Source: Serripes groenlandicus (lineage: Eukaryota; Mollusca; Bivalvia; Cardiida; Cardiidae). Taken from it: DNA of 64,000 bases. Below, one piece after another: positions 11,261 to 23,732 of the stretch. The translations under genes were made by a program, and so were the position numbers. Location: contig JASEVX010000011.1 in the NCBI GenBank assembly GCA_031761405.1, positions 22,633,503 to 22,697,502 of the forward strand. Reading direction: 5' to 3'. The notes under the pieces are model-generated. The model was not told where the DNA came from and ran no database searches. It saw nothing but the letters and a program-made list of their open reading frames with translations. Within the stretch, counting starts at the first letter, position 1; each line of letters starts with the position of its first letter.

Positions 11261-13200
11261 CCAGGTTTTCCGAATAAATCTGGTTATTAGTTTGGCGAAG
11301 TCGGCGGGCGGGTGGGCGGGGGTCAACTTTCCTTGTCCAGACCATAACTTTGCCATGCATAGAGATATTTTCAAATAACTTAGCACAAACATGCACCATA
11401 TCAAGACAATGTGCCAAATGCAAAAAAAAAATCTGTAGATTCAAGGTCAAGGTCACAGTGATAAGAAATAGACTTTAATTGAACTTGTCTTGTCCGGACC
11501 ATAACTTTGTCATGCATAGAGATATTTTCAAATAACTTGGCACAAATATGCACCATATCAAGACAATGTGCCAAATACAAAAAAAAATCCGTATATTCAA
11601 GGTCAAGGTCACAGTGATAAGAAATAGACTTTAATTGAACTTTTCTTGTCCGGACCATAACTTTGTCATGCATAAAGATATTTTCAAATAACTTGGCACA
11701 AACATGCACCATATCAAGACGATGTGCCAAATGCAAAAAATAATTCTGAAGATTCAAGGTCAAGGTCACAGTGATAAGAAATAGACTTAAATTGAACTTT
11801 TCTTGTCCGGACCATAACTTTGTCATGCATAGAGATATTTTCAAATAACTTGGCACAAACATGCACCATATCAAGACGATGTGCCAAATGCAAAAAATAA
11901 TTCTGTAGATTCAAGGTCAAGGTCACAGTGATAAGAAATAGACTTTAATTGAACTTTTCTTGTCCGGACCATAACTTTGTCATGCATAAAGATATTTTCA
12001 AATAACTTGGCACAAACATGCACCATATCAAGACGATGTGCCAAATGCAAAAAATAATTCTGAAGATTCAAGGTCAAGGTCACAGTGATAAGAAATAGAC
12101 TTAAATTGAACTTTTCTTGTCCGGACCATAACTTTGTCATGCATAGAGATATTTTCAAATAACTTGGCACAAACATGAACCATATCAAGACGATGTGCCA
12201 AATGCAAAAAATAATTCTGAAGATTCAAGGTCAAGGTCACAGTGATAAGAAATAGACTTAAATTGAACTTTTCTTGTCCGGACCATAACTTTGTCATGCA
12301 TAGAGATATTTTCAAATAACTTGGCACAAACATGCACCATGTCAAGACGATGTGCCAAATGCAAAAATAATTCTGTAGATTCAAGGTCAAGGTCACAGTG
12401 ATAAGAAATAGACTTAAATTGAACTTTTCTTGTCCGGACCATAACTTTGTCATGCATAGAGATATTTTCAAATAACTTGGCACAAACATGCACCATAACA
12501 AGACGATGTGCAAAATGCAAAAAATAATTCTGTAGATTCAAGGTCACGGCCACAGTGATAAGAAATAGACTTTAATTGAACTTTTCTTGTCCGGACCATA
12601 ACTTTGTCATGCATAGAGATATTTTCAAATAACTTGGCACAAATATGAACTATATCAATATGATATGTCACATGCAAAACTTTTGTCTGTAGCTTCAAGG
12701 TCAAGGTCACAGTGACAATGCTTCGTAACCATGGCGACAAACTCCAAACATGGATTTTATTCTCATCGTTGGTTTGTAATTTCACCCTATTTTGCAATGA
12801 GCATATTTCATGAACTTGTAACTCAAGCATCTAACTTCAACAACAATATTTCTATTACATGCTCAAATTGAGTAAGTTTCATAACCTCGGGCCCTGGATC
12901 TAGTCTGTTTGCAAAGGCATAAATGCCTTACTATCAAGTAAAGGGTTAAGGCAGATCACTGATTATCAACCTGGCATTAGGGATCCTAAAATGTGGCTGC
13001 TTACAACAAATGATTGACTGTATTGAACTGATATTTGTTAGATAAAATTGTGATATATTGAATTGACAAAGTAATTATGATTATTCATCAATAGAAATAG
13101 TCCCTTTAACTTGAATTACTAGCTTTGATTAACTATTAACAGAAAGATTTGACAGATCTGTTAATTCCTAATCAAACACCTTCCATTATAGAAAACCTGG
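11261..13200. mobile_element. piggyBac-like (TTAA) non-autonomous element carrying a satellite
   Basis: The left end CCAGGTTTTC at 11261 directly follows TTAA (11257-11260). The matching inverted end GAAAACCTGG is at 13191-13200, but the base run after it (tttc) is not TTAA, so the right flank is mutated or rearranged. Inside are a G-rich leader (ggcgggcgggtgggcggggg) and the 157-bp array. It lies inside a dead reverse transcriptase. No transposase is encoded. Confidence 0.55.
11334..12725. repeat. 157-bp satellite array, nine copies
   Basis: Monomers start (tgtccggacc) at 11334, 11491, 11647, 11804, 11961, 12118, 12275, 12431 and 12588, a period of 156-157 bp. Copies 3 and 5 share the same set of variants (cataaag, ctgaag), hinting at a 314-bp dimer step. 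The minus-strand frames of 105-161 codons here just repeat with the DNA (VTLTLNLQNYF) and shift frame each monomer, so they are not genes. Confidence 0.95.
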
Positions 13201-14465
13201 TTTCATGGAATGTCCATGTCTTGTTGTGGCGATTGGTTTGACAATCGCCACAATGCTAACAGAAACAACAACAACGAAAAATATTTACATAGTCGGTTTT
13301 GAACAATCGGTTGATATTTGTTTTCTTTACTGCAAACTAATTTACTCACATCCGTTATAGTTCCATCATTGATGCAGAGACGTGATAAATAATAATTATG
13401 TCAGTGCTACTTTGGTACCGGATTGTAACTAATATTTGAGTTTTATCGAGACATTATCTACATAGAGTTAAAATATGTAAATATTATCTTCGTCATGATT
13501 GGGCAGATAATAAATATCATTGCGCGTTCTATCTGCCTTGCAAATAACTCTGATGATACTCAAATCTGGAAATTCCAAAAGGTTCTATAAATAGCGCGTT
13601 ATAGACTGGTTATCTTAATATTATAAACGCTTTATTTTGTAGCTGTTTAAATATATGAAAGCGTCTAGATGATACGACTGGTTTACAAAGGTTTAAAGGA
13701 CACACGATGTCAGTGTGTACACACGTTATATATACACGTCTGCACGTTTTAGAGTCAATTAGCAATCAATGCTGAAAGTGTAGCCTAATTTAGTTTGGAG
13801 ATCGAGCATTATAATATATGCCTATATTTTTATAAATTGAACAGTTTGGCAAATAGTGAAATTGTGCTTTTTGAGCATGTTTGTGTTTGTTTTCGCACTC
13901 AAATTTTTCGAAGCAGTTTAACACCTCAAATACATATAAATATACTTAGTTTATATGTCTCTGACAACCCTCAATCATGCAATGTGAAGGGACTAAATTG
14001 AACAGACCTGTTTAATATCGGACATCATTGAAACAAACACCAAACTAATGGATACTGTTTTCTCTCCTTCCTTGATAATTTAGTCATTTCTAAAGTGGAC
14101 AAAATATTTTATCTTAATATGGCCCAGCGACCTGGTGATGAACATGTGATTACCCGAACAATTTAGATTACAAATAGCCATTCTAATGAGCTAAAACGGT
14201 AGTCTATCGAGTACCAACTAGATGTTTCATAAATTTGGAATGGCCTAATTTTGAACACATCACGACCAATTTCAGAACGTAACTAAAAAATCACCAAGAC
14301 AACATTCTGGCAAACTAACATTATTCTACTGTCAAAGGATGCAGGGTTGATACATTCTCAAATTTACCTGCACCAGAGTCATCGCAAGCCCTACACCGAT
14401 ATACTGCTTGTTACTTTGCAGGATTTTCCATACGATCGCCACTACAGTGCCATTGGCGCTTTGAT
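13201..14465. other. Spacer inside the interrupted retrotransposon
   Basis: No gene recognised. It holds a perfect 12-bp-stem hairpin (TTGTGGCGATTG at 13224, CAATCGCCACAA ending 13253) just past the piggyBac-like end, and a TATAAATAG box near 13587. It ends at a second TTAA (14466-14469), where the reverse transcriptase resumes. It may be part of a larger or second insertion. Confidence 0.4.
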
Positions 14466-15345
14466 TTAAAAAATGGATCACGGTACAGACCCCAAATCAG
14501 AGTTGCACAACAGTCTGCGCATGCCCTACACACATTTTTTTTATTGTTTCCAATCAGTTAGAATTATCTGCAATGGACAAATGTAAGCTATTTGATGCTC
14601 TAGTGGGATCAATTCTAAATTATAATGCATCTGTTTGGGGATTTTGTGACGCCAAAAAAGTCGAGCAAATTCACTGTAAATTCATGAGAAAAGTATTAAA
14701 GGTAAACAAAATCTACAAATATCTATGGTTTGTATGGAGAACTTGGTCGGTATCCAATGAAAACGGCAAGATAATTAATAATAATAAAATTTTGTTTAAA
14801 TATTTTGAAATCAACCAATCCTTTGATAATCAATATCTATAAAATGTTAAAGGATGATGCAAACAATGGTTTAACATATAGTGGTTTAAACTCGGCACAT
14901 CACGTTAAATCCATATTACAACACATTGGTCTAAGAAATATGTGGATGTTACAAAACCCAGATAGTATCAAACACTTATATATCAAACAGAGAATACTAG
15001 ATATGTTTAAAAAATCTGGTATAGCAATATAAATAACTCCCCAAGATTATTTCACTATAATTTATTTAAACACAATTTTGAAATATCAAACTATTCTAGC
15101 TCAATTCAGGTTATATTCTAAAATCTTGCCATAGAAACTGGCAGGTATACCAATATAGATAGACAACAACGCACATGTACTCAGTGTTATATGGGTATGA
15201 TAGAAGATCCTTATCATTTTCTACTTGTTTGTACCAAGTATAGAGAACTAAGACATACATTGCTTAAATCATATTTATATATCTATACAAAATTTAATAC
15301 TGTCATCAAACTCAACAAGTCGCTAATGAACTGCCAGTTTGTATA
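14466..15345 (+). pseudogene. Non-LTR retrotransposon reverse transcriptase fragment (part 2)
   Basis: Coding resumes with KNGSRYRPQIRVAQQSAHAL at 14470, the segment expected straight after the FKYLGIHF motif that ends part 1. Next come KLFDALVGSILNYNASVWGF (14580), YKMLKDDANNGLTYSG (14833), and a C-terminal CTQC...HFLLVC Cys/His knuckle near 15178-15232. Stops and shifts throughout. Taking out 11261-14465 and keeping one TTAA brings the two halves within one base of frame, so they are one element split by insertion. Confidence 0.7.
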
Positions 15346-17461
15346 CACACATGTTTTATTGCGCATGCGCAGTACTTTGGTTTCGAAACATATGGTATGA
15401 TCTGGGACCACTATACTCATCAGTGGCCCAGGTATGATGCAATTTTTTATTCTTGGCGGGGGTAAATTATTGTCATCATGGGGATCTACAAAATGCAAAG
15501 ACTTGATATGCCTAATCAATATCATTAAAGACCAAAACAATTCGTTCTAGGTATAGTTTTATTGAGATTAAGACTACAATTATTGTCAATCATTTTTTTT
15601 TAAACAAATTTAACGAGCAAAGAGAAAGAGAAAGTCGTCCAAATATCAAATGAATATATATGTTATACAGAACGATTAAGGTGATAAAAAACACACCTGG
15701 CATCAACTATCTAACAACCACCGACTATTTAAATTAAACTTCAATGTTCCTTTTGTGGTCTGCTTAAAAATGTTATACACGGTCCCCGGTATATAGCCTA
15801 GGCCTATGTCTCTGCATGGACGTCTTATTATAAAGCCGACAAGAGAAAGTTGATGCAACGCATCAATGTCGCCGGAAATCCATACTGCAGTTATGCATAA
15901 CACTAACATTATAGTAGTTGAATAAACAGTTATCAACTGAGGGGCATATTGGAACATCAGGGGTGGGGTCAAGTGAACATGTATCATAACTTGCATTGTT
16001 TTGTCAACGAAGTGAATGATAATTGAAGCCTTTCATTGTTTATGATCAATTTCCATATCAAAGTAGGTTGACCATACACACAACCAACTAATTATTGATC
16101 ATAAACAGTAATGGAAATTAGTAATCTTGCCAATCATTAGTCTTAGTATGTATACAGTGCTTTCATTAAGGAATAATTATAAGATTTGTGAATTCCACAT
16201 ACACTTTTCAAGATGTTTGTCAGAATATTTTGCAGCAATCTACTTTAAAACCCTGAGATAAGGGTTAAATCGCTGAAGACATGAGTTTTCTCTTTTTCTC
16301 AAGATGATATTAGCTTGGCATCCTAATTATATCATACTTTAACAAATGTTGAAATGTAGTTCAATATTTATAAATTAGACCACCTTCGAAATATAATATC
16401 AACTAAACAGTTAAATCTTATTGAAATTGTTGTATAATTTAAACTTAATTTCGAACATAAACTGAGCCCTACAACATGTTAATTTATTTTAATTCTTTCC
16501 TTCCTTTTTCATAATGAAAATAACAAACTACTCATGTTTTAAAATTATGTTTTGATGAGCGCCCTTGTGTCAATGACGCATAACAATATGCAGATCGAAA
16601 GCAATATGCCTTTAGGGAATTAAATGACACATTTAAAATTGTCAAGGACGAAATAATTTTGTACGAAAGACCCGATTCTTTCTTATTAGCAGAGGTGTCG
16701 TTCTTGAAACTCTCTTTATAGGCAGAGTGTTCGTTCAAAGTAATTTTTCTATTAAAACCAGTTTTATCTCGGTTTGTTCTTTTCTTCATTTGTTTCGAAC
16801 CAAATAAACATTTTAAATCGCATATGATTTACTATTTGTAAGTGAGTGTAAAGAGCGGCTCTCTGCAAAGGAGATTGATCTACGCAGTTGGTATTCGCGA
16901 GTCACGCGATCAACAGTTTTAGCTTAGAAACAGTTCATATTTTAGATATACATGGATAAACATTATAAAATGCCTTCTTCACAAATCAAGACATCTCTTT
17001 GAACATGAAAATAACATTCAGTAAGTTAAAATTGCCATTAGAAGGAGAATATTCGACGTCATTTTCATCAGCAGGGTGCGCGTATGTAAACAACATTAGA
17101 CTGTGCGACGTAAAGGTTTGTAGTTATAGCCTTTTGATTACATGTAGTATTTAGTGTAAAATACAGTATTTCATTCTAGCAAATAGGGATTGTTTTGTCT
17201 TCGTAAATAAAACAATAAAACATAAATGCGAGTCAAAATAAAGAAACTGAAAATACCTAAAACATCGGAATATTTATTTCATTTTAGATGTGTCATTACT
17301 TAGTGTTTTTAAACAAACACAATTGTAATATGTTCAAGACATCTAAATGTGTTTCTTTCTAATAATACCCCCCCCCCCCCCCCCCCCCCCCCTCCCATGT
17401 GATTTTCGAAAACCTATTAAAAATAGAAGTCGCGGGCTTCTGCCCGGCGACTAATAACAGA
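15346..17461. other. Unassigned region splitting the retrotransposon tail
   Basis: No gene recognised. Structures seen: GCGCATGCGC palindrome near 15361; hairpin ctgggaccact / agtggcccag at about 15398-15433; inverted repeat gtttatgatcaat / attgatcataaac within about 16040-16107; C25 tract at 17368; and hairpin gtcgcgggc-ttct-gcccggcgac at 17429-17451. Retrotransposon coding appears to end before it and resume after it, so it probably holds one or more insertions whose ends I could not define. A 5' UTR exon of the caspase gene could lie anywhere between here and 20974. Confidence 0.4.
17368..17392. repeat. C25 homopolymer
   Basis: An uninterrupted run of 25 C, then tccc. Length may be affected by sequencing error. 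Confidence 0.95.
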
Positions 17462-17690
17462 AATTAACAGGTTAGCTAGATTTATTTATCTGTCTTTTAA
17501 GGAAAGAGATTAGATGTAAAAGATATTGTAATATGGATATACGTGTACCCTATGCTATAAAATATGTTTATTTGTTCTTCTGGTAAAGAATTCATGTCAT
17601 TACCACTTTGTATGAATATGTATGGCTATAAATAGTGTTAATGTTTAACGCCAATAAATATCATGTTATGTTATGTTCTGTTACCTTATC
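17462..17690 (+). mobile_element. 3' end of the non-LTR retrotransposon
   Basis: A short coding tail, NRLARFIYLSFKERD followed by TAG, resembles the C-terminus expected after the Cys/His knuckle of the 14466-15345 fragment. An AT-rich 3' UTR follows, with an AATAAA (17652) and a (TGTTA)n tail ending near 17690. Placement as the tail of the same copy is inference. Confidence 0.4.
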
Positions 17691-17699
17691 ATAAAAAGA

Positions 17700-18310
17700 A
17701 ATTATAGCCATAAAATCAATACGATTTGTCAAAGCAATTATTTCAAGAATTAACTGATTTAAGTGAATTGTACTGCAGCTCTAAAGGGACACACACGAAT
17801 TTTTTTTTATCTCGTGCGCACGAGATAAAAAAAAATTCGTATGTAATTTATAAAAATGTGTGTGTATCTTAAGAGTTGCCGTAGGCAGCTCTAAAAGGAC
17901 ACACACGTTTTGTTTTATTTCGTGCGCACGAGATACTATGTCGTGCGAACGAGATACTATCTCGTGCGAACGAGATACTAAGTCGTGCGAATGAGATAAG
18001 TATCTCGTGCGAACGAGATACTATCTCGTGCGCACGAGATACAAAAAAAATCGTATGTAATTTATAAAAATGTGTGTGTCCCTTTAGAGCTGCCGTAGAA
18101 TTGCCTATTAGTAAATTACGTAATAAGATTTATAATAATGATTTAATTAGTAAATTACAATTAATTTGCGGTTCTATCGAAGCTGGAAACAATAATCGAA
18201 GCCTAAAGGATAGAGGAATACAAATGATTGATAAGTTATTAAAGCAAAAAGAAATAATCCCGGATCAACATGAAACGATATATAAACAATATTTTTTATA
18301 TATATTATAA
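17700..18310 (+). pseudogene. Virus-like element gene fragment split by a MITE
   Basis: An open frame runs LSKQLFQELTDLSEL up to 17770, and PISKLRNKIYNNDLISKLQL from 18104 to the stop at 18308. The 327 bp between is a MITE with a GAATTG target duplication. Removing the MITE and one GAATTG leaves a single continuous frame. Codon use matches 9676-10437, and it may be the downstream part of that gene, separated by the retrotransposon. Function unknown. Confidence 0.45.
17771..18097. mobile_element. Palindrome-rich MITE with GAATTG target duplication
   Basis: Inverted ends: tactgcagctctaaagggac at 17771 and its complement ending ctttagagctgccgta at 18097. Direct GAATTG lies at 17765-17770 and 18098-18103. 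The body is two head-to-tail units joined at about 17883. Each is built on the palindrome ATCTCGTGCGCACGAGAT. The second unit has about six tandem variants of CTCGTGCGnACGAG every 20-26 bp. It encodes no protein and interrupts a reading frame cleanly, so it is a genuine insertion. Confidence 0.8.
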
Positions 18311-19069
18311 AAAAAAGAATGGAAAAAAATTGAAACTATTTCAGAACTAAATGTATATCTTACAAAATACGTAGCAGCATATAGAAAATGTTATACATTT
18401 TGTGGAAATATTAGTACAGGAATAGATCTTTGTTCTACACCGATCAAGCACGATACTTGCTACAGTTCAAGCAATTCCCGTTTGTATATAAGCCATAGGC
18501 TTAGTTCCTGCGGTAAAATAAACTAAAAATGAAAGTAAAAACAACAAAACTCAAGATGCATCATAGAAAATTTAAACAATTACCGTCTCTTTGTTAAATT
18601 GTCAAAACTGGCAATGATGAAAAAGAAATAGTCTCAGATATATTCAATAAGCTTCTTGCTATACTTAACAGTGATGATTTTGTGGAACCTTTATTAATGT
18701 ATTTGAAAAAATAAATAAAAAAGCGATACCAACCAAGGCTTCATAACAAGCGAAGCAGAAATAGTTTTAAACTAATTCCAGTTTCTTTCTGTGGACAAAT
18801 TAAAGAAAAGATCTAATTATTTTAAAAACCAATCGAGTTTCAGATATTCAAATTACAATTTTCGGATGTGCAGAAGGCTAATGTAAAAAAGTGTATATTA
18901 TTGGACAATAACTTGGGATTGTAGAATACACATAATAGTCACTGCGGGTTTATTTCAAACTAATTAGAAGGGAGGAGGTTGGTTTTTGTCTCGCCCCAAC
19001 GAAGATGCGAAAGCGAGACTAAGGTTGTGTTGCTTTTCTGGCGGCGAAGGTGGCGTCAAACATTTGCAT
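18311..19069. other. Decayed AT-rich sequence, probable tail of the virus-like element
   Basis: Broken coding-like pieces in several frames (KEWKKIETISELNVYL near 18316, KLLAILNSDDFVEPLLMYL near 18649) suggest more remnants. From about 18970, a different dispersed repeat starts (gtctcgccccaacgaagatg). Confidence 0.3.
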
Positions 19070-19900
19070 TTAGCTCAACGTTAGGGTTTCATATTTACAT
19101 ATAAGTACTAGTGCTAGGGCTTTCATATTTGGAGTAAACTTACATCTAATGCCCTTCTTCACATTGTATGCTGAAGATGCTGAGTGTGACCTTCTTTTTA
19201 GGGAAAAGACATACTTTTTGGTGGGCTTTGGTTGATTTTGAGAATTTGACATAGCTTCTTCATTTGTTGATAGATTTATTTCAAATTGTGCAAACACATT
19301 TAATGAATAAATTTTTAACATATCAAACGGGTTTAAAGGTGAATACCTTTCTTCACATTGTATGCTGAAGATGCTCAGTGTGACCTTCTTTGTGGGGTAC
19401 AAATCATGATTTTTGGTGGATTTTGTGAATTGGAGATAGCTTCTTCATTTTTTGGGTTAGATTGATTTCAAATTGTGCACACATTTTTCATAAAATGTTC
19501 TTCAATATATCAAACGGGTTTTTGTGTCAAACATTCGGATTTTTCTTTTTTTAATTTCTTGTATTTGTGTATTTTGTTAAGTTTATCTCAACGTTAAAGT
19601 TTCGTTTTTTTTACATTTCCTCAAAAAGTACAAGTGTACTAGGGTTTTCAAAGTTCAGTCATAGTCATAACTTATACTCTTCATGACATTGTATGTTTGA
19701 GCTTGTGAGTGTTACCTATTTTTTGGGTAAAAACATGAATTGTGTTCGATTTTGAGAAACAAACTACCTTCTTCTTCTTTTGTTAGATTGACTAAACATT
19801 TTGCACACACTTTCAATGTATAATGTTTTTCAATCAATCAAGTTGTTTTTTGGGTCATATCATACATTTGGGGAAAAAAAAATATAAATTTGGTGTATTT
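19070..19900. repeat. Degenerate long tandem repeat (~200-330 bp unit)
   Basis: Three diverged copies of a unit with 'cttcttcacattgtatgctg', 'agatgctgagtgtgaccttc', and 'atatcaaacgggtttt'. The 110-codon minus-strand frame at 19070-19402 spans two copies and is not credible as a gene. Confidence 0.7.
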
Positions 19901-20029
19901 TTGGACTTATGTCATTTTTACGATTGTGTTTAGCTCAACCCTTAAGTTTTATTATTTAAGTATAGGTATTGGACAAATTGTCCAAAGCCTACGAATTCAA
20001 AAAGCGAAAACTGCGCTGAGACCCTCAAA

Positions 20030-20130
20030 TTCCTCTTACTACTTGTCTGCCTCGGGTCGCGGGAGGTCATCGGTTTGATCCCAGGCCAGGTCATACCAAA
20101 GACTTTAAGAGTGAAAGTTAGTTTCGGAAA
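20030..20130 (+). mobile_element. tRNA-derived SINE fragment
   Basis: A B-box-like segment (ggtcatcggtttgatcccag) precedes 'ggtcataccaaagacttta', which is shared in reverse complement with the SINE at 48050-48246. The A box is lost. Confidence 0.55.
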
Positions 20131-20974
20131 AAGATGTAAGCATAACAAAAGTCAAAACAACGGCCCAAAAACAAACACACTTAATTCATTCCTTGACCAT
20201 TTTTCCTATTTTTTTCAATTGTGTGCCACTCTGCAATTTTAAGAAAAAACTAGATCGAATTTATGAGATTAGCCTGAGATTCAGATTGCTTCTGATCACA
20301 GTTTCCAATTTCCTTACAGATGATGTTGTCATTTACTTTTAAATGATGTCATGCACATGCCATTCATTTTTCTATTAGTTGTTTAGCAATACTTGATTAC
20401 TGCATGAAGATCTATGTGAATTGTAGAATAAATAATTTTGGTAACATATTTATTTGAGTTTAACAGTTTTTAGGGGTATACAGTCATATCAACTCATTTC
20501 TTATAAGTATGATAGTCTGAGTCATATCATCTCGGCCAGTTCAGCTAATCATGCCTTTCCTGGATTACTTACCACGGGATGTAAAACAAAACTTATTCCC
20601 TGGGAACTTGATACACAAAGACTAGTAAGCCAATCGCTGATCGGCGAGTGTTAATATTGATAACCATTGAAGGGATGGTCAACTTGGTTTCAACCTCACT
20701 TCTTCTTGATGTATACATAGACCTATGTATACCTATCTTTAAAAGCACTGATTTATCACAGCCAACAGAATAACAGACTGATTTAGCTGGACTAGACTTC
20801 TCACAAAATGAAAAGAGGTGGGTTTTCACCGTTTGTAATTTGAAATGTGAAAAAGATAAAAAAAAACTATTTTACACTAAATCCTATTGGTTAAATTTTC
20901 TTTTTATGTGTAATAAGGATGTGCTCTAGATCTTTGGGACTTCAGCTTTCTCACATATTGTATTATTATTGCAG

Positions 20975-21125
20975 ATTAACAGATGCAAGGATGGATCATT
21001 TCCAAAAACAGATACTGAAAACAATTAAAATTGACCTGATCAAAACAATTGCAAGGCCGGATGTTGTCAGTGACAAGCTGTTTGAAAATGAAATATTTAC
21101 AGAAGACATGAGACAAAATGTTAAG
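20975..21125 (+). CDS. Caspase exon 1 (5' UTR end + CARD helices 1-3)
   Basis: The acceptor ttattattgcag precedes it. Sixteen untranslated bases come first, then ATG at 20991; donor aag|gtatga. It encodes 45 residues, with hydrophobic spacing and FENEIFTEDM typical of the CARD N-terminal half. This ATG is chosen because CARDs of this class start within a few residues of helix 1 and the intron 5' of it has stops. Confidence 0.85.
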
Positions 21126-23679
21126 GTATGAGACTGTATAAAAGTATTATTTTACAGCAAACTTGATAAGGACTCTCTGGAAAGTCATCGTTAATTGAAT
21201 ACATAGACAGAATTTTAAGGTCACCTTATCTCAAGGTCAGGTAAAGTTCTTTTGATTGGTATTTCTTAAAGACAACTATTGACAGAAAGCATGAAAGAAA
21301 ATGATGATGTATGAGCCTGTATATAAAGGCAGGGGACAAGTGGTGTGAAAGCTGGTCATTTTAGCTCCCCTGAGCACAAAGTGCTCAAGATGAGCTATTG
21401 TGATCACATTGTGTCCGTCGTCCACAGTGCGTCATCCACAATGGCCTTGTTAACACTATTCATGTTACATTTTGCATCCGATCTTCATGAAAGTTTATCA
21501 GAACATTCATCTCCATCAAGGCTAGGACAGCTCAAACTGAAGGAAAAAGAATAACATTCTAGAATCCTCATTTTAAACCTGAGCATGTTGAAACTTTAAC
21601 AGAACTAGTCTTGATGATGGTATGAATGCCACGTTCAAAAATGGGTAATGTCAGGTCTAAAAGTAGATAGTTAGGCTAAATTGAAGGAACATCTTGTTAA
21701 CGCTCTAGAGGCCGCAATTTTTGCTTCAGCAGGTTGACATTTTGTCAGAATGTTTGTCCTAATGATATATAGGTCAATCTCGACAATGACTCATATTGGG
21801 TCAAAACCTAGGTCACTGGGTCTTATTGTAGGACAATATTGTTAAAAATCTGGAGGCTGCAATTTTAACTTGAAAATATTGAAACTTTGTCAGATTGTTT
21901 CTCTGGATGATATGTAGGCCATGTTTGAACAGGGTCATGTCAAGTCAAAAACAAGGTCACCAGAACAAATTGATGGAAACTCTTGTTAAAACTCTAGAGG
22001 CCGCATTTTTGTTCAGCTATGGTGGCATAATTCTGCCACCACTTAACCACTTAATTATCACATTATATAACTAGTTTGTCACTTAATTATCACGATAAAT
22101 ATCTGATTAACGCTTTAATTTGTTATGTCAACAGAAACTTCTGTCAACACAAAAAAGTATATGTTACTGCCCACTACTGCCAACAGATACCTATATAATG
22201 CCATTTAAGATATATAGTATGTGGTTAACGTGTTATGTAACTTGTTAGTGAGATAGGTATCGTGATAGTTATGTAGTTAACTAGTTAGTGTGATAAGTAT
22301 CGTGATAATTATATGGTTAACTAGTTATGTAACTAGTTAGTCAGATAATGATCGCGTTAATTATCTGATTATCTAGTTCCATGACACGTTAATCACTTAA
22401 CAGACATCTAAAGAATAGTTTTCTCATTAAGTAGGTAACTAGTTACATAACTAGTTAACCACATAAATATCACGATACTTATCTGACTAACTAGTTACAT
22501 AACTAGTTAACCACATAAGTATCACGATACTTAACTCACTAACTAGTTAACTACATAATTATCACGATATGTATCTGATTAACTAGTTACATAACACGTT
22601 AATCAATTAACAGATATCTAAAGAATAGTTTTCTCATTAAGTAAGTAACTAGTTACATAACTAGTTAACCACATACTTATCACGTTACTTATCTGACTAA
22701 CTAGTTACATAACTAGTTAACCACATATTTATCACGATACTTATCTGACTAACTAGTTACATAACTAGTTAACCACATAATTATCACGATACTTATCTCA
22801 CTAACTAGTTAACTACATAATTATCACGATACTTATCTCACTAACTAGTTACATAACACGTTAATCAATTAACAGATATCTAAAGAATAGTGTTCTTATT
22901 AAGTAGGTAACTAGTAACATAACTGAACAACAGATTATAGAAATAATATCAGGTTACCCGTCCCTACAAATAACAGCCGATATAAGGGTACTTTGCTTCA
23001 AGGTTACTCTAATACAACTACACAAGATGTCAAGCTTGTTAAGGTTTATAAATCCGGGTTAGTAGAACAAATAAGCTGTTATATGAATCACCATTTATTC
23101 TAAATGCGTTTTCTTTCAGCCATCACTTATTAACATGTACCCGTATGCTACGTTAACAGCGTATTACGGAACAGTTTGAGGAACCAAAAGTCCTTAAAAT
23201 TAGCGAATATTTGTGAGTATGGAATATATAATCAACTGTGTTAGTGATTTATATTTTAAGCCTATTCCCCTGGTATCCAGCTATTTGTATCATCATGAGT
23301 GATTCTATCAAATTACCACATTGGTAAAGACTTGCTTTTGATATAAGTACTGTTTCATGGGTAACGAACAGTGTTGACAATGCTAAGAATGCCCGAATGC
23401 ACAGGCTGATCATTGTATTCATTACATGCAAATGTTATTTTTTACTTCTAAACGTGTCTCATACACCTGTCCATATATGTCTTCTCTGAGTTTCGTTTCG
23501 TCCGAGGAGATTTACGAATTGGACTATATATTTTTTTTTTTTTGACTGCATGTAAATTGTACTACTGTAAATAACCTTTTTGTTTCCCCGTTTTCAAGGA
23601 CTTTTCGTATGCTTTTGTATATGTTTGTGTGTATGTATGTGTGTATATGTATGTGTGGATGTGTATATGTATATATGTA

Positions 23680-23732
<53 letters not shown>

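Noticed and set aside
11401..12830. Five overlapping minus-strand ORFs up to 161 codons
   Set aside because: They lie wholly in the 157-bp satellite and change frame every monomer (157 is not a multiple of 3).
13586..13600. TATAAATAG as a promoter of a host gene
   Set aside because: No coding exon or retroelement ORF starts downstream within a sensible distance; it is likely chance or an element relic.
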